From assembly GCA_024138015.1 (NCBI GenBank), contig JAMXBB010000010.1, positions 53,418,011 to 53,482,010 of the forward strand: DNA of 64,000 nucleotides, written 5' to 3'. The DNA comes from Lumnitzera littorea (lineage: Eukaryota > Streptophyta > Magnoliopsida > Myrtales > Combretaceae). This document shows, one piece after another, positions 1 through 13,560 of this stretch. The stretch's first letter is position 1. Each line of letters opens with the position of its first letter. Made by a program: the position numbers and the translations under genes. The notes below the pieces were generated by a model, which saw only the letters and a program-made list of their open reading frames with translations, was not told where the DNA came from and made no database searches.

Positions 1-2640
1 CCTATAGACTTTATTGTAGGTGCTTGTTAGGAAGCAGCCATATAACTACCTAAAAACTAGCAACTGCCAAATATTGGGAAGTGAAGATATAAATTAAAGA
101 CTGAATGCACTCTTAAGTATGGATTACTCTTTAAAGCTTTTAGTATTAATTTACAAATTACGTAGGTAGATTAGGATTAAGTTGCTAAATCTTGTAAAGA
201 TACTCAGGTTATTTCAATATAAGTATGTATCTTTCTTAAGTTCATAAGTAAACAACATACTTAATTTATGAATTGTTTACTTTAAAGTGGGTTAGTCATA
301 GACACTTTATGTAAATGAGGTCTAAGATGACTGCTGTATGGTCAGTTTCTATCTTAGAATTGTTTGCACAGTGAGACTATTACGACTTTACTGCTTCGTA
401 ATGTGATAGATCTTACAAAAAAATTTGAGCTAGAAACTACATTGTTTGTCCTTTCTAAAATTAGTTTGAAAATTCACTTAAAACGGCTCGTTTCTTAAGG
501 GCGATGTATAAGACATGCATATTTCTAAGATTGTTTGCTATTTTTAACAATTTATAAAAAATCAAATAAAAATTGAGACTCATTATTGTTGCAAGATTTG
601 GTCACTAAGCACCACCAAGGGTGTGTTAGCCACTCTATACGTTGCTTTTGGAGCCTAGAGGTGCTGGCTACTCATTTCCAAGTAGTTGTTTGTCTAGTGT
701 TCCATATTCGCCTAAATTCCCCACTATTTTTTATTATTTGTCCTAATTCCTACAATAACCCTTAGTTTTCCTCAATGAAATTTTCATAAGCTCCTAATCT
801 CATCAAAGAGTGCAATTAAGGAAGGTTTAAGACTTTTATAGATGGTTTAGATAGCGAAAATTTTGCCAAGTGTCACTTGGCTCTAAAATCAAGTTCAAAA
901 CTATGTGCCAACATCACTAACTCCCTTTGTTTTAAAATTTAATATCATGAGTGCCCATAGTTTATTTCCTTTGGTTTATAAAAACCATCGACAACCTTAG
1001 TTATAGATCAAAACTAACTTAAATATTTTATTAATTTATTAATTTGATTATTTTATATTTAACCCATATAAGTGCAACCTTCTATAAGGAGGTTTTCGAG
1101 CTTTTACAAGACTTCATTCCAAATCATTTTTTCTTCCTTATTTATATGTATTTAATATATAAAATATTATTGGCTAAGCATATATCACTTTTAAATAATA
1201 TTCTGGGCTTAGTCATAAGTTTTACTACTTACATGACTTTTAGTTCCGATTAACCTAAGACTTTGTTTAATTATTTCATGTATACGCACTATTTTAGTGA
1301 TCTAACTTCAAAGATTAACTTCTTTTAATTTTTATGGCACAACTATGAAGTTTTACTTAATTCCATTGACGTTACTCAATGCCCTAAACTCAGGGGAATC
1401 AGAACCTTGGGATATTACATTATCTTTCCTTTTTTTTTTTTTTTTCCTTTTCCTTTTACATTTTTATCTCATGGCAAACACAAAAGAAAACCTTATCTCT
1501 TTATTGCTTCTCTTCATGTTGAAACAAACAAAGAAAACACACATTACTATACTTAATAGACAAATTAGAAACTAAAAAATTGATTTCTAGAATCAAATTC
1601 CTATTTTGTTCTTTGAGATAATATAAATAAAAAATCTTAGTTATCCAAAAAGAAAAAAGAAAAATTGGAGAGAGAGAGAGAGAGAGCACAATTCTTAGAG
1701 ACAAGAAGAGTATGTATGTTTTGTTTGAAAAGTAGGATTATCTAGTAATGGTTCTAAGGTTTTTTTAAGAAACCTATTATGTGACTCAGCCTCATTTTAA
1801 TTTGAGTAAGCTTATAGTTAAGCTTGATTTAATTATGGTTGAATTGAATTTGAATAGGATTTAAGTGGTTTTTTGACCTATGTGGTTCATTAATACTCTT
1901 ATTTTTAACTTCATTTTTATAAAGTTAGAGCTTTGACCAACCATAGTAAAAAGAGTTATGTTACTCGGACCGAAATTATGATTGCCAAAATCAAATACGA
2001 ATGACATAGACACAACTATTGCTGAACATGTAAAATACAACAATTCCTCAACACGTAAAATCACGGCACGTCGAGGACAACTTCAAAGGTCCACATAATT
2101 CATGACACTTTTTGTGCTTGTAAACATTACTGTAGTAAAAACCATTGATGATGCGTGTTTGTAATCACAATTTTTTAAATTAGTTTTGCACGAAATAATA
2201 TTTTAAAATATTAATCTTAAAAGATGCAATACTTTCCCTCAAACCAAAGTAGTTAGCCACTTATGCCGTTCGCAAGAAGAGTATAAAAGCTAATCAATGA
2301 TATTTATATTTTTATTATATATATTTTTTAATAGATAACATATTTGTGTGTCTATCTTCAATTTCCAAATGTTTATTGTGCATGAAAAAAAAAATAAATG
2401 AGAGAACATTCCAGACGTTTGTTTGTTGGCATATATATAATCATTATATTTCGTTGGAAAAAAAGAAAACGTAAAATAAAATAATAATCGATATATTTCA
2501 AATTTCTATACTTTCATTAAATTTGCATTAATTAATAAACAATCTAATTGGGGGAGGAGGTGTATCAAATCCACTGTAGCAGTCTTCAACACTTAAATTG
2601 GCCAAAAAAATAAAAAAAATTGTCCTCAGCCCTTGCATGC
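1..2640. other. AT-rich intergenic DNA, no gene seen
   Basis: No open frame here resembles a protein I recognise, and the longest are short and AT-driven. The only distinct sequence is a short GA dinucleotide run at 1668-1686. The last few hundred bases lie upstream of the MORF1 promoter and may carry distal control sites, but none could be identified. Confidence 0.7.
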
Positions 2641-2650
2641 TAATTCATAA

Positions 2651-2692
2651 TATAAAAAGCCAGCAAAGTAAAACCCTCAAAGAAAAACCCTA
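2651..2692 (+). promoter_or_regulatory. MORF1 core promoter: TATA-like box and telo-box
   Basis: A TATA-like motif TATAAAAAG lies at 2651-2659, about 100 bases before the start codon. It is followed by a telo-box AAACCCTA at 2685-2692, in or near the expected transcription start. Telo-boxes are common in plant promoters of genes for organelle biogenesis and ribosomes, which suits an organellar editing factor. A pyrimidine-rich CT tract follows at about 2715-2735 in the presumed 5' UTR. The motifs are seen directly; their use is inferred. Confidence 0.55.
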
Positions 2693-2757
2693 GAAATCCA
2701 AAATCTCAAAATCTTATCTTCTCTCTCTCCTCACTCGAGGTACACCAGCAATTAGTC

Positions 2758-5692
2758 ATGGCCATGCTGCTTTACTCGCTCCGTTTTCGGCGAATCTTGT
2801 CATCCATCTCCAGCTTGCAGCGATCACTCCCTCCAACAACTATCTCATCTTCCTCCCCTGCACCCGTGTTCTCATCATTACCGTCTTCTCCTGCTGCTCC
2901 GATAGCACAATCTCGGCTTTTCAGATCTTCAGCGGCATGGATGATGTCAAGATCGAATTTTAAAAGCAATTTCGATGATGTAGATAAGATTGATCCCGAT
3001 ACGATACTGTTTGAAGGATGCGACTATAATCACTGGCTCATAACAATGGATTTCCCAAAGGACCCAAGGCCAACTCCTGAAGAAATGGTCCGCACTTATG
3101 AGGAGACATGCGCTAAAGGACTCAATATAAGGTATACTTCCAATTGTGTAATCGTTTATGTAACGGCCTGATAGAGCCTGTGGAATGATGTTTTAGGACT
3201 TAGGAGATATGACAGAATCAGGCCTGTCATTCAGATGCTTGGAACGTGATTCGAAGACATACATTAAATGAATTCATGGTATTTGTTTGTGTGGTTGTTT
3301 GTATAGTGGGATATACTCTTCAGCTGTAATTGCTTTCTCCAGTTTACAAATGGAGAAAAAAATTTTCTGATTTTATCCAAAAGAAATAGGTTCGTGTAAT
3401 GTACAGAACGATCCAACTCTAAATGCTGCTTAGAAGTTATTTTCTTATGATGTTCAGTACGGTTTGCAAATCGAAATCTATTCCTTGACTCGTTGTATAA
3501 TCTATGAGATATTAATGAGGTGCTTGCGCTACTGCTACATGCCCTTTCTTTCACTATTTCTAATGTGCACAGTGGAACCCAGGTAGCTCCGGATTAGAGG
3601 GAGGATTTGATTAAAATGTGATGTAATTAATTAAAATTGTGCATAGGTTCCTTTCCTGTTTCATTAAGTGCAAGGATCTTACTGAAAACTGAACGATGAA
3701 AACCTAAGATACTTTTGTCGTGCATCACTCTAGCTGGGTTTACATGTTCATTGTTTGACTCACCATTTATGAAACTGGTTAAAGTGCTCATGATACTTGA
3801 TGATTACCGTCTAATTAGGTTGGAAATGAGAAGAGCATAGCTTGAGCTGATATTCGAATAGCTTTAGCTTGTCTTAAATCTGCTCGTTTTTTCTGGGAAA
3901 AGTTGGTTGATCTTTAGTCAAACTTGAATCAGAGCTCAATTTCAAACTGAATGTGATTAAGCTTGAGCCAAACTTAAATTTGAATGGAGCTATCTTTGGG
4001 TTAAGAGCCCATTGAATTTGTGTTTCAAGCTTGATCTGTAAGCTGTATGAATAGCTTGCATTAAGTTAAAGCTCAATTCATTTGAAGTTGACAAACTTGG
4101 GTAAACATCAACTTGAGCTAAGAGCAGTTTGCTAATTGTCGTGACAACCTCTAATAATGAATGTTTTTGCTTAGTACCCATTAGTTGCTGTACCTTTTTC
4201 GCAAAAGTTTGTTGTAGAGGATTTAAAGAACTGACGAAAGGCTTTTTATTTCTTTTTTGCCTCCTGGCAAGTGGGTTTATGTGAGTTACACTAATTGATT
4301 CTATGATTTCAGCATGGAAGAAGCAAAAAAGAGAATTTATGCATGTAGCACAACCACTTACCAGGGTTTCCAGGCTCTGATGACTGAAGCAGAGTCTGAG
4401 CAATTTAGGGGTAAGTATCAATTAATTTTAAATGTGACTAAATCAACTGTTGTAGTACTTTTGTTCTCAAGAAACTGTACTTTGGACAGGCCTACCTGGA
4501 GTTGTCTTCATACTGCCGGATTCTTACATTGATCCCCAAAACAAGGAGTATGGAGGTCTGAATTTTTTATCTAATCGATATTATGATCATATTCAAAATT
4601 AACCAATGCATTTTTTGAACTCTTGTAGCATGTTTTTGCTGATCTTGTAAAATTTTTAAGGGGACAAGTATGAAAATGGTGTCATAACACCAAGACCACC
4701 TCCTGTTCAGTATGGGAGGCCAAGCAGAAATCGTGATCGAAACAGAAACTATGATCAACCAAGATATGATGGGCAAGCTGGGCAAGGGCAATACAGACAG
4801 GCTAACCCACAGTATAATCAACAGGGGTCTGTGCAACGAGATGGAAGGCGCTATGGAGCACCCCAACAGAGCTATCCTCCTCAACAAAATTATCCACCAC
4901 AACAGAATTATCCACCTCAACAGAATTACCCATCCCAACAAAGTTATGCACAGCAACAGCCTTTCACTCCTCAACAGAATTATGGTCCACCTGTGCAAGG
5001 CGAAAGAAATACTATGCCAGGAAACAACATTGATTATGCCTCAGGGGGTAGGGAGCCATACCAAGGCAATTTTAATCCAGGCCAGCAAAATAATTACTAC
5101 AGTCAAGAGAGAAGGAACATGCCACACAGTGATAGATGGAATCATCAACCTCCTGCACAAAACGATTTTAGGGGCGAAAATGGGAATTATGCTGCTGCAC
5201 CTGGTGGACAATATGGGCGAGGTCCATCTGGGTTCCAAAATCAAGGAAATTTTGGAGCATATGGTCAAGTGATGGGTTCCAACTATGGACAAGATAATAT
5301 GGGCTATGCACATAACCAAGGGTTCCCACGGGCAGACCAGGGGGGTGACCAGGGGAACATGCAGGGAGAACAGATGAGTTATGGCCCCATGGGACATATG
5401 GGCACGAATCAAGTAAGACGTTTACAAAATTTATAGTTATTAATAAGGAAAATTTTGAGATAGAACTCATCTCGTATTACTATATAAGAACTTTACAACT
5501 GCATATGACATTGCGAATTAATCAATGTTATATTTTTCTTGCCTCAGTTGAAGCTTATAGTGCATTTCTTCAATCTCATGTAATATCAGCCTAAAAATTT
5601 CTTCAGTGGAAGCAACTTAGGATGATTATGGACATCTTTAACTTTTCAGGCTTTTAACCGACATGTGATGTTTGCACTTGCAGGGGAGATAA
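2758..5692 (+). CDS. MORF1: MORF1-type multiple organellar RNA editing factor (RIP family), five exons
   Basis: MORF/RIP proteins bind PPR editing factors and are needed for C-to-U editing of organellar transcripts; MORF1 acts mainly in mitochondria. Exons read from splice signals: 2758-3131, 4313-4410, 4490-4555, 4661-5412 and 5684-5692. All introns are GT-AG and the joined frame gives 432 residues plus stop. Residues 1-60 are rich in Ser, Arg and Leu with few acids, as in a mitochondrial targeting peptide. The MORF domain is about residues 83-187, with FEGCDYNHWLITMDF near 85-99, YACSTTTYQGFQ in exon 2 and LPDSYIDPQNKEYGG in exon 3; these match MORF1 better than MORF8. Residues 190-432 are a Gln/Asn/Gly/Pro-rich low-complexity tail with repeated QQNYPP units near 221-255. 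The last exon carries only Gly-Arg-stop, so retention of intron 4 would change only the final residues. Function is assigned by family resemblance. Confidence 0.9.
3800..4140. repeat. Probable decayed hAT-MITE-like repeat in MORF1 intron 1
   Basis: This part of intron 1 is dense in words such as GAGCTTGAGC, AAGCTTGAGCC and AACTTGAGCT in both orientations, the same vocabulary as the better-preserved MITE at 54390-54911. No clear terminal inverted repeats or target duplication are visible, so limits are approximate. Membership in the same family is inferred from composition only. Confidence 0.35.
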
Positions 5693-8600
5693 TCGGTTGC
5701 TCTCTCACAGCTATTAGAGAATAATGCTTGTTTCGCGCATGCTTTTAAGAGGATAGTGGACTAGTGCATGTCGAGTAATACAGGGTTTAGATGTGATGAA
5801 TAGTTGATGTATATTTTGTTTATTGGTTTTTTTTTTTTTTCCTGTTATCGCATAAGCATGTGGTCCTCCTTGAATTGAAGCTAGGGACTTCTTTTAAGAG
5901 TGCAAACTGGGAGACCTTTTATGGAGTCTTGGTGTTTTTTATGTTTTCACCACACCCTCGTGATTTCTTTGCTGTCTAGACGATGCTCTATGTGGCAAAA
6001 AGAAACAGGTTTCGGTGCCATGCCATGTTATTATATATTGGCTTATTAAAACATCTTAAGATGATTGAGGAAGAAAAAATGACAATCTTAAGCTATTTTG
6101 TTCCAGAAATTTTTTTTTTTTTTTTACCCTGTTTAACTTCAATTTTGCATAGGGATTTATTAACTATTTAATATGTACTATTGAAAGAGGCTATGCGGCT
6201 CTTTTCTGAATGCATGGTTAAATTTAATCTCCCGTGTAGAAAGGATGACGCTCCTTGTTGCTACGATACGGACCTTGCAGATTGCGCTCGCTTTACGGAC
6301 TTGTTTTACGGGTCTTTTGATGAGATTCGATCTACTTTCCTTTTGATTAGATTGAGAAGCATGGATAAAGACACGGTTTTGCCTATGGGTGGTTTCTATC
6401 TACCTATATTATTTACTAAGTTCAAGCCTTTCATCTCCATTTTTTGAATTTTGTTGGAGAATAATCACTAGCACATCTCTGATTAGAGATATACAATTGT
6501 TACATCTGATCTTTGATGGTAGCATGTCATCATATAATGATTTGTGATTTTCATTTAATTTGTTATTTTACAATTTATAGCAGAGTATTTTTTTCTCTCA
6601 TTTAGATGATTTCATCTACAGTTAGTTTCAGAATCAGTAACTTAAACATTGACTGTAATTTGTACGAAACATTGTCTCAGCGATTTGTTTTCTTTCTATA
6701 CGTACGGCCTTTAACTAATGATACCATAAGTAATCTATTTAGTCAATTCCCTGCTCCTAATAAATCATTTTTTTTTTCCTTTAAATTGATTTTAAAGTAG
6801 GATTTGGAATATTTATAGGAAGATAAATTTCCTCTTATAAATTTAGTTATTTTTTCTTCTAACCTAGATAAATTGCAAATATACTTTTTTGTGTGTTTAG
6901 TGTATTTATCTTTGAAAATTGGTGTTTGAACCCTAGATCTTCAAAAGACATGCTTTTGGAACTCTGCATACAATTTTAAGAAAAATTATCAAAATAAATA
7001 AATTGTTCCACAACTAAAAATAAAGGATAAGAGTTCTCTTTTTACTTTGTATTTGCTCCATTTGCACTTAATTTGTGTCTTATAAAAATGTGCATTCAAA
7101 TCTGAAATCATTGGCAGTGTACTTTTAGGTCCCTACAGGACGATTTTACCCTTGATAAAATAATTAAAAATGAAACACATTAATTATTATTAAGTATTCC
7201 GAAAAAAGAAAAAAAATGAGAATCCTCTATTTTCTATTCCAATGTTATGCAATTTGTTTTCATTTTAGTAATATTATTTTTTGTAATCACTTTATGCAAG
7301 AGCAGAATAGTAAGATGCATACACTGAATTAAGATATTACACATAAAAATGTATTTATTATATATAAACCATAATATAACATAAATAAAATTATGAAATA
7401 TATGTATATGTTTCTTACATTTTACACACAATGTGCGTATGTGTATTCTCCCAGCTCCACAAAAGAGACGATTTGTACCTTAGAATGATGAGATGAGGAA
7501 GGGGCTTACGAAAATCAAGCTTACTTTGATACCGATGTACGTGACTCCTCACGGCTCACTAGCTAGTAGCTACAGGTTTGTACCGTAAGTTGATTATACA
7601 AGTGGATACTGATTAGTTGGTGCAGTCTCAACCTGATATCTACACGAGCATTTAAGAGATGCAGACTTTCAAGTGTTAGCGGAGACTTTATAATCCTTAA
7701 TACTCTTTTTTGTTTTTTGTTTTTTCCCTTATTTTCATCTTCAGTTTGTATATTTGTATTTGGATTTGTACTTGGACAAACTGAATTATCTATGAAGGAA
7801 GGTCTTCTTATTATTCTTTAGTTGTGTCCTTAACCTTTTCATTTTACTTATTGTTACTTTTTTTTATTTTTTTTTTATTTTTATCCTTTTGAGCTTTTAG
7901 TATATCCAATGCTTATCGATGAGTAATTTTGGGATTGCGACACTTGTTGAGGGGTTGTCCATAAGTTGTTTTATGACTGTGTTGAGGAGTATGTTACTGT
8001 TGGTGTCATGGTCAAGGATTTTGGCTTTTAGGGAGGGTATATGGTGAGGAGTTTGTTCTTCGTATTCTTTCCCGAATTTTTTTTTTTTTTATTTTCAGTT
8101 TTAATGATGTTATTTTTTATATTTAAAGAAGCAAGTGTTGTGTAATTTGGTTGAAAAGAAATATAGCTTTTGTTACAGAATTTTATGAGGTCAATCATTT
8201 TAAGTTCATTAACTAAAATCATGTCTACAAGATAAAATTTTAGTCCAATTACTTGGAATCGTGTGTTGAAGTCAAGATTTATGGGAATTTCAAATCATGA
8301 CTTTCAAACAAACGCATTTCATGTTTCATATTCCTTGTATTACTTTTGACAGTACCATATTTTAGGCATATTTCTTTTAAGTTGTATTATTTTTTTTTCA
8401 TTTTCTCACATTAGTAACTAATATTCTTTGAAATTTAGGGATATTGAAGAAATAGATATATGGAATTTTTTAATGGGATGGAAAACAACGAAAATTCTAA
8501 TAAAATTTAAGGAAAACCAACATTTTTATTTCTAGTTGAATCTTAATTATTGATTTGAGTCATTAATGTTTGCAAGTTTTTTTTTTCTTTTTCTTTTTTT

Positions 8601-9196
8601 ACCATCAGTTTTTTCATTAAATCCCACCCATTGGTTTACGATTAGATTAGGCGATGCGGCTTTATGGATACTAACATGGTATCCAACAGTCATACAAATA
8701 AGGTGGGTTATAATAGCAAAATGGATAGAAAAGTAAATGAAAGTTATTGGTTTAGCAAATTTGTCAACTGCTTGAGTAGATATGACACACCAAATGAATA
8801 TTACACGATTTAACTATCATTTTGATACAACACACGAAATAATAAATTAGGTCTACTTGCTATAATCATTACTAAATGGATTAATAAGAACTGAAAACAA
8901 TCAAAGTGTATTCATTAATATAATAAAATCTGTCCCAAATCTTATAAACATCACCTATTTATACAGAGTGGTAATTTTGTGAATAAAATAAAATATAATA
9001 TGGGATGCCTTAATGATATCCCAATAAATATGTATAATATTAAAAAGAATGACAAAGTATTTAGGCTTGGGAGCTAATAAAGGTGATGAGCTCATTTGGA
9101 CACTTGACAATCTAATGAATTACAGTCGAATTGACAAACTAATCTAGGGTTAACCTGATGATGTGACTTGGGGTCGACCTAATGACTTGACTTAGT
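5693..9196. other. Intergenic DNA with no recognised gene
   Basis: The start of this span is the 3' flank of MORF1. A 267-base open frame at 6181-6447 is less AT-rich than its surroundings and contains a Cys-rich stretch (CRKDDAPCCYDTDLADC), but resembles no family I know. It could be a captured gene fragment or chance. The rest is AT-rich with T homopolymers, and nothing further could be identified. Confidence 0.55.
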
Positions 9197-9362
9197 GTCA
9201 AGTAGGTCTTTGTATGAGTTCACAAGTAGGTCTTCATAAGAAGATTTCAAGAGTAGGTCTTCATAAGATGAACTCAAAGGCAGGTTCTCATGACATGAAT
9301 AGCTCTTAAGTGGGTCTCCATATGAGAGGCTCAAAAGTAGGTCTTCTTATGAAGAGCTCATG
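9197..9362. repeat. Degenerate minisatellite, about six 28-bp units
   Basis: Consecutive units share the core AGTAGGTCTTCATAAGA followed by a variable GAACTCAA-like end. Unit length is about 25-30 bases and roughly six copies can be aligned by eye; the second and third are nearly identical in the core. Each unit has a small self-complementary part (TCTTCATAAGA). No coding frame is preserved through the array. Confidence 0.7.
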
Positions 9363-10507
9363 AACATATCTTTATTGTGACCTGAAACATAGAATTGGTT
9401 ACATCGAAGCTCACAATTGTTAGGTTGGTAATGTTAATAGGCAATTTTGAGCTCAGGCCTCCTAGGCCAACCTAACCTTTCTCCTACTTGTAATTGACCA
9501 TAGAATCCAGAGCAATATGGGCTCAACTTACTAGGTTGGACCTAGTACTAATCTAAGGCAGTAAGAAGTTCGCTTGACTAACTCCAGGTTAGGTTCTAGT
9601 GCTCATTTTTCCTATAAGATCCCAATCCATTAGAAAAAGCCAACCTACTTCTAGATTAGTACAATGGATTAAGCACCTTGATCTTCAAGAAACTTCATGC
9701 TTTTCTTAGTCCCCAACCTAGATGAAGAGCTCTTTTGAGCTCATATGACCTCGGTTTTTCCACCAGGTTGGGATTTTGACTTTTTAGAAGATGTATCTCT
9801 TGAATGAAAACACTTTTTTATTCAAGAAGATTCGGAATTAGGAAGGTGACAACTTAAGAAGATATGTTTGCAGATATATTTGCTTAAAATACCTTAGCCT
9901 CATCCCTTATTTATAGGAAGATGTATGCACCGGTTTATCTTGCCTTAGAACAGGCCCTAAATCTCTTGTTCATGGGCTGTCTAGTTGGGGAGTGAATCAA
10001 GCCAGGCCCCTAAGGAGGTAAGCCCAAGCTAATTTAACTAAACTAGCGGTTCAAGGGCTAATTCTGCAACCTTCAAATCGTAGGTTTTGTTTCTTGTTTA
10101 TTTTATTTTGAATTTTCTTCAATTATTATAAATATTTTTTTTGCTTTTTTCCAAATTTTCGTTAATTGTTATAAATAATTCGTAACCTTTTCGTTTGTTT
10201 CTTTTTTTTTTTCTCAATTAAATCTAAAACTTTATGTCAATTGTCATTTTAGTGAATTGAATTACTCTCAATACATAATATATGTTAATATTATATATAG
10301 TATAGTATATTATATTATATATGATAAACACTTGTTTGGATTATATTATATATATGTAGTATATTATATATAGTATATACATAGTATATTTGCATTATAT
10401 ATATATATTATATGTATAGTATATTATATATATATATATATTTTTAAATTTTGGAGTTGTCTCCATTGTAAACCGACGGGTCGAACTATTAGTTCGAGGC
10501 TTGGCTA
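9363..10507. other. Intergenic DNA ending in an AT-rich tract
   Basis: No gene is seen. From 9363 to about 9780 the sequence has higher GC than nearby and could be part of an unrecognised retroelement; no protein motif supports this. About 10255-10440 is a long tract of TATATA/ATAGTATA words, probably slippage-prone simple sequence. Confidence 0.5.
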
Positions 10508-13500
10508 TCACGCCCTAAAGTAGTAGAGTTGTAACAACCCCACTGTGTAAACCATTTTAAGATAGAAGTTGGCCTTACAACCACTATCCTAAACCTGATC
10601 TACATAAGGCGTTCACGACTAAATCACTTTGAAGTAAACAGTTCGTAATTTAAATAAATCATTTATTAAGAAAGTGAGAAAATATATATATACACTAGAA
10701 TTCAGTTATTATAATTAACGTTTACAATGCTTTATCGTAATTTATTCCCTAGTTAATACATTATTCAAAAATGAAAAATTCTAAAATAAGAGCTTAGATC
10801 TTAAAAATATATGTCTGTTCTTCAAATGTTTTTCCTCATTTTTCAGGATCTAGCAATTGTTGGCTTTAGAGTAATTGTAAGTCGCTTCTTAACCAGCACT
10901 TCCAACGACGTTTATAAGAATGTGAGTAACCATAGCTCAGTAAATTAGAATGGAGGATTTAAAATTATATTATAAACACAGACAAGGTTATTAACCAACT
11001 TATTAGGTGCAATACATGTTCAAGCAAATGCCATCACACGATGTTGTCTGGCCCGTCGTGAGATTAGAGAAATTGCGTTCGCTCTAATCTGGATTGAGGA
11101 GTTACCGTTAATATAATAACTCATAACCAAACCTAAGCTTGTGTAATGGAAATACCGCTCCTCCCGCGACTACTTTTGAACCATTGACTTCACCCTTGAC
11201 GCAACCTTCTCACTTGTCACTTAGTTCAATTAAGGAAGAAGAAGGGACCCATTATGCTATCCAACGTTATCTCTTTCGAAGGGGTTGGTATTTAGCCGGA
11301 GAATCCTAGGTTTTCCTTAATGGATTGCCATGCAAGTCTGATTATGATTACAGGTCGTATATTTGATTGGGTCTAGTTTAGAGTGATCAATTATTTTATA
11401 CAAATCATACAATATAAGCAAAGTAGTAAATAAAAAATTATATCATCAGCTCAGAATAAGTACAATCAAGTATAATTTTAAGCCTCCAAAATACAACACA
11501 AACTTATCTCAACTCTTTGCTTACTCACTCGAGGTCCGACTTACTCAGGTTATCGCTGATCATCTCTATAATACAAACGTAGTTTTAGTTTTTCATATAA
11601 CTATTATAGATTGGTTTTATCTTATAACACTTATTGTTATATTTTGTTTAGGGTTTAATATATCTAATTATCTAGGTCTTAAATTTTTTACAATTTTTCT
11701 TGAATCGTGTTAAGTTCGGTTTCATTTTTCGCATCAATTTCTAAATTAAGTTTTTAACTCGGTTTTTTATTAGAGATTTATAGGTGTACCCTAAGAAATC
11801 ATTCCGACCTATAATATAAAATTAATCACATTATCTTCGGATATCTTAAATATCGTTTTTAGTCTCTAACTAGTGTTATAGTTCGTGCGGTACACCCGAA
11901 TCCTAATTTAATTACCGAATTCACTCTCATTATAAGAAAATCTTACATTTTTCATATAATTACCCTAATTTAAGTTTCCTATCAGATTTATTGTATATTC
12001 CTATTATTATCATAATATCAATTCTAACCAATATTTTTCTAATTATTAATTTCTTATAATTATATATTACACATTATCATATAATGTGTACAAAATGTAC
12101 ACATTTAATATTCCTATCACTTTAAATATCATCTCCCAACATCAAATAACATTCCAAATATTTAAATTTATCCCAAATCAGATTTTGAACATAATTACTC
12201 TAAATTAACAAATTAACTTAAAATTTACTATTTTTCTCTATTACTTATTTACTACATAATTACCCTAATAATTACATCTAACACCTTAAATGCTATAAGT
12301 ATCATACTTTATCAGATTTTAACATTCTAAAACATATAATTATACATTAAATCAGTAATTATCCATTTAATTACTTAATTAATCATAAATTATCCATTTT
12401 ATGCCTCATTTTAAGGCCTAAAAATTATCTAAAATTTAAAAAAATTCATTTTTGAAAAAGGGCTTTGTGGTATTGTTCTATATCACTTAAGTAGTCTATA
12501 CAAAAATTTTGGACTCAAAACTACACTTCTAAGGTCATTTATTTCTAAATCGAAACATGTTCGGTTTTGCATGATTTCTTAAAAACCATATATCACGGGA
12601 CATATTTTCATCAAAATAATATTTTTCCTAAAAACTACATACTAAAATATTTTAGAATAACAAAATTCATAATTTTCTAAGAATATTTACTATTTTTATA
12701 AAATTACACAAAATCGGGCTAGAAATCGAACTCACCAGTTTGGGTAGCTCTGGTCACCGTCAGTAGCCATGGGTGTGTTGGCTCACCTGAGCGCTGCCAC
12801 CACCGTATGGTGGTAGTGGCTGTTTACTTGTAGTTGCTCGTCGAATTTAAGTTTTTCTTAGAAGTTCCAATTGCACAGATTTTTACTAAATTTTTATAAA
12901 ATCCTAATTTCCTCTCAATTTCGTCTCTCTTTAATTTTATAGGGTTTCAAATTGATCAAATGAACTTCTGAAAAATTTGGGATATTTATAGAGCTTTGGG
13001 GAAATTATTATGCATTAAATTGATTTGATAATTACTTTATCTCTTTTTCTTTTTGACTTTTTATTTAGCTAAATTTAATTGGTTAATTTCCTTCTTTAAT
13101 TTTCAGATTGTCACGCCCCACTTTTAGACTTTTCCTCATTTTTCTATATATTTTCTTGATTTTTTCTTAATTAATTATGAATTTTCTCTAATTATTTAGT
13201 ATTGTTTTAACATATTTTGCGTGTTTTAAGTAATTATGCGTATTTTCACCTAAATGTAAATTCATATATAGTATAAATAAATATTCCTAAATATTATTTA
13301 GGTTATTTTATGATTTTTTGTGTGTATATGATTTATCTTTAATAATTTATTAATTATCGAAATGCATTTTACATATTTTCGATAAATAACGAGTAATATA
13401 CTTAAAATTTAAAAATTTTATATTCTTTTATTTTATTACATATTTTCCTAAATTCAAACTTACAAGATTACTTTTACTAATATTTCAAATTTTATTTGAT

Positions 13501-13560
13501 AATTTAATTTCGATTGGATTCTTTAATCAATTACTCTAAATTTTACGAGTCAAACTTTAA
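10508..13560. repeat. Repeat family C, copy 1 (possible long solo LTR or non-autonomous element)
   Basis: This segment is a diverged relative of 36938-40320. Matching blocks occur in the same order and orientation: a start of TATCACGCCCTAAA versus TATCACACCCCAAA; 11025-11340 versus 37585-37910 (for example AAATGCCATCACACGATG against AAATGCCATTGCATGAC, then AGAGAAATTG, then GGAGT); and a GC-richer island at 12725-12830 versus 39390-39490 (both with TTGGCTCAC). No protein is encoded. A second sequence TGTCACGCCCCAC begins at 13116 and might mark another terminus. The 3' limit is not sharp and may extend to about 13840. Class is unresolved; a large solo LTR is my best guess. Confidence 0.6.

Noticed and set aside
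4712..5272. 186-codon frame overlapping MORF1 exon 4
   Set aside because: It is a shadow of the Gln-rich MORF1 tail in another frame; the MORF1 frame has clear homology and correct splice junctions.
6181..6447. Possible Cys-rich small protein gene
   Set aside because: No recognisable family, promoter or splice context; kept only as a note in the intergenic entry.
7480..7620. C/D snoRNA from AATGATGAGA box
   Set aside because: No D box at a suitable distance and no terminal stem.
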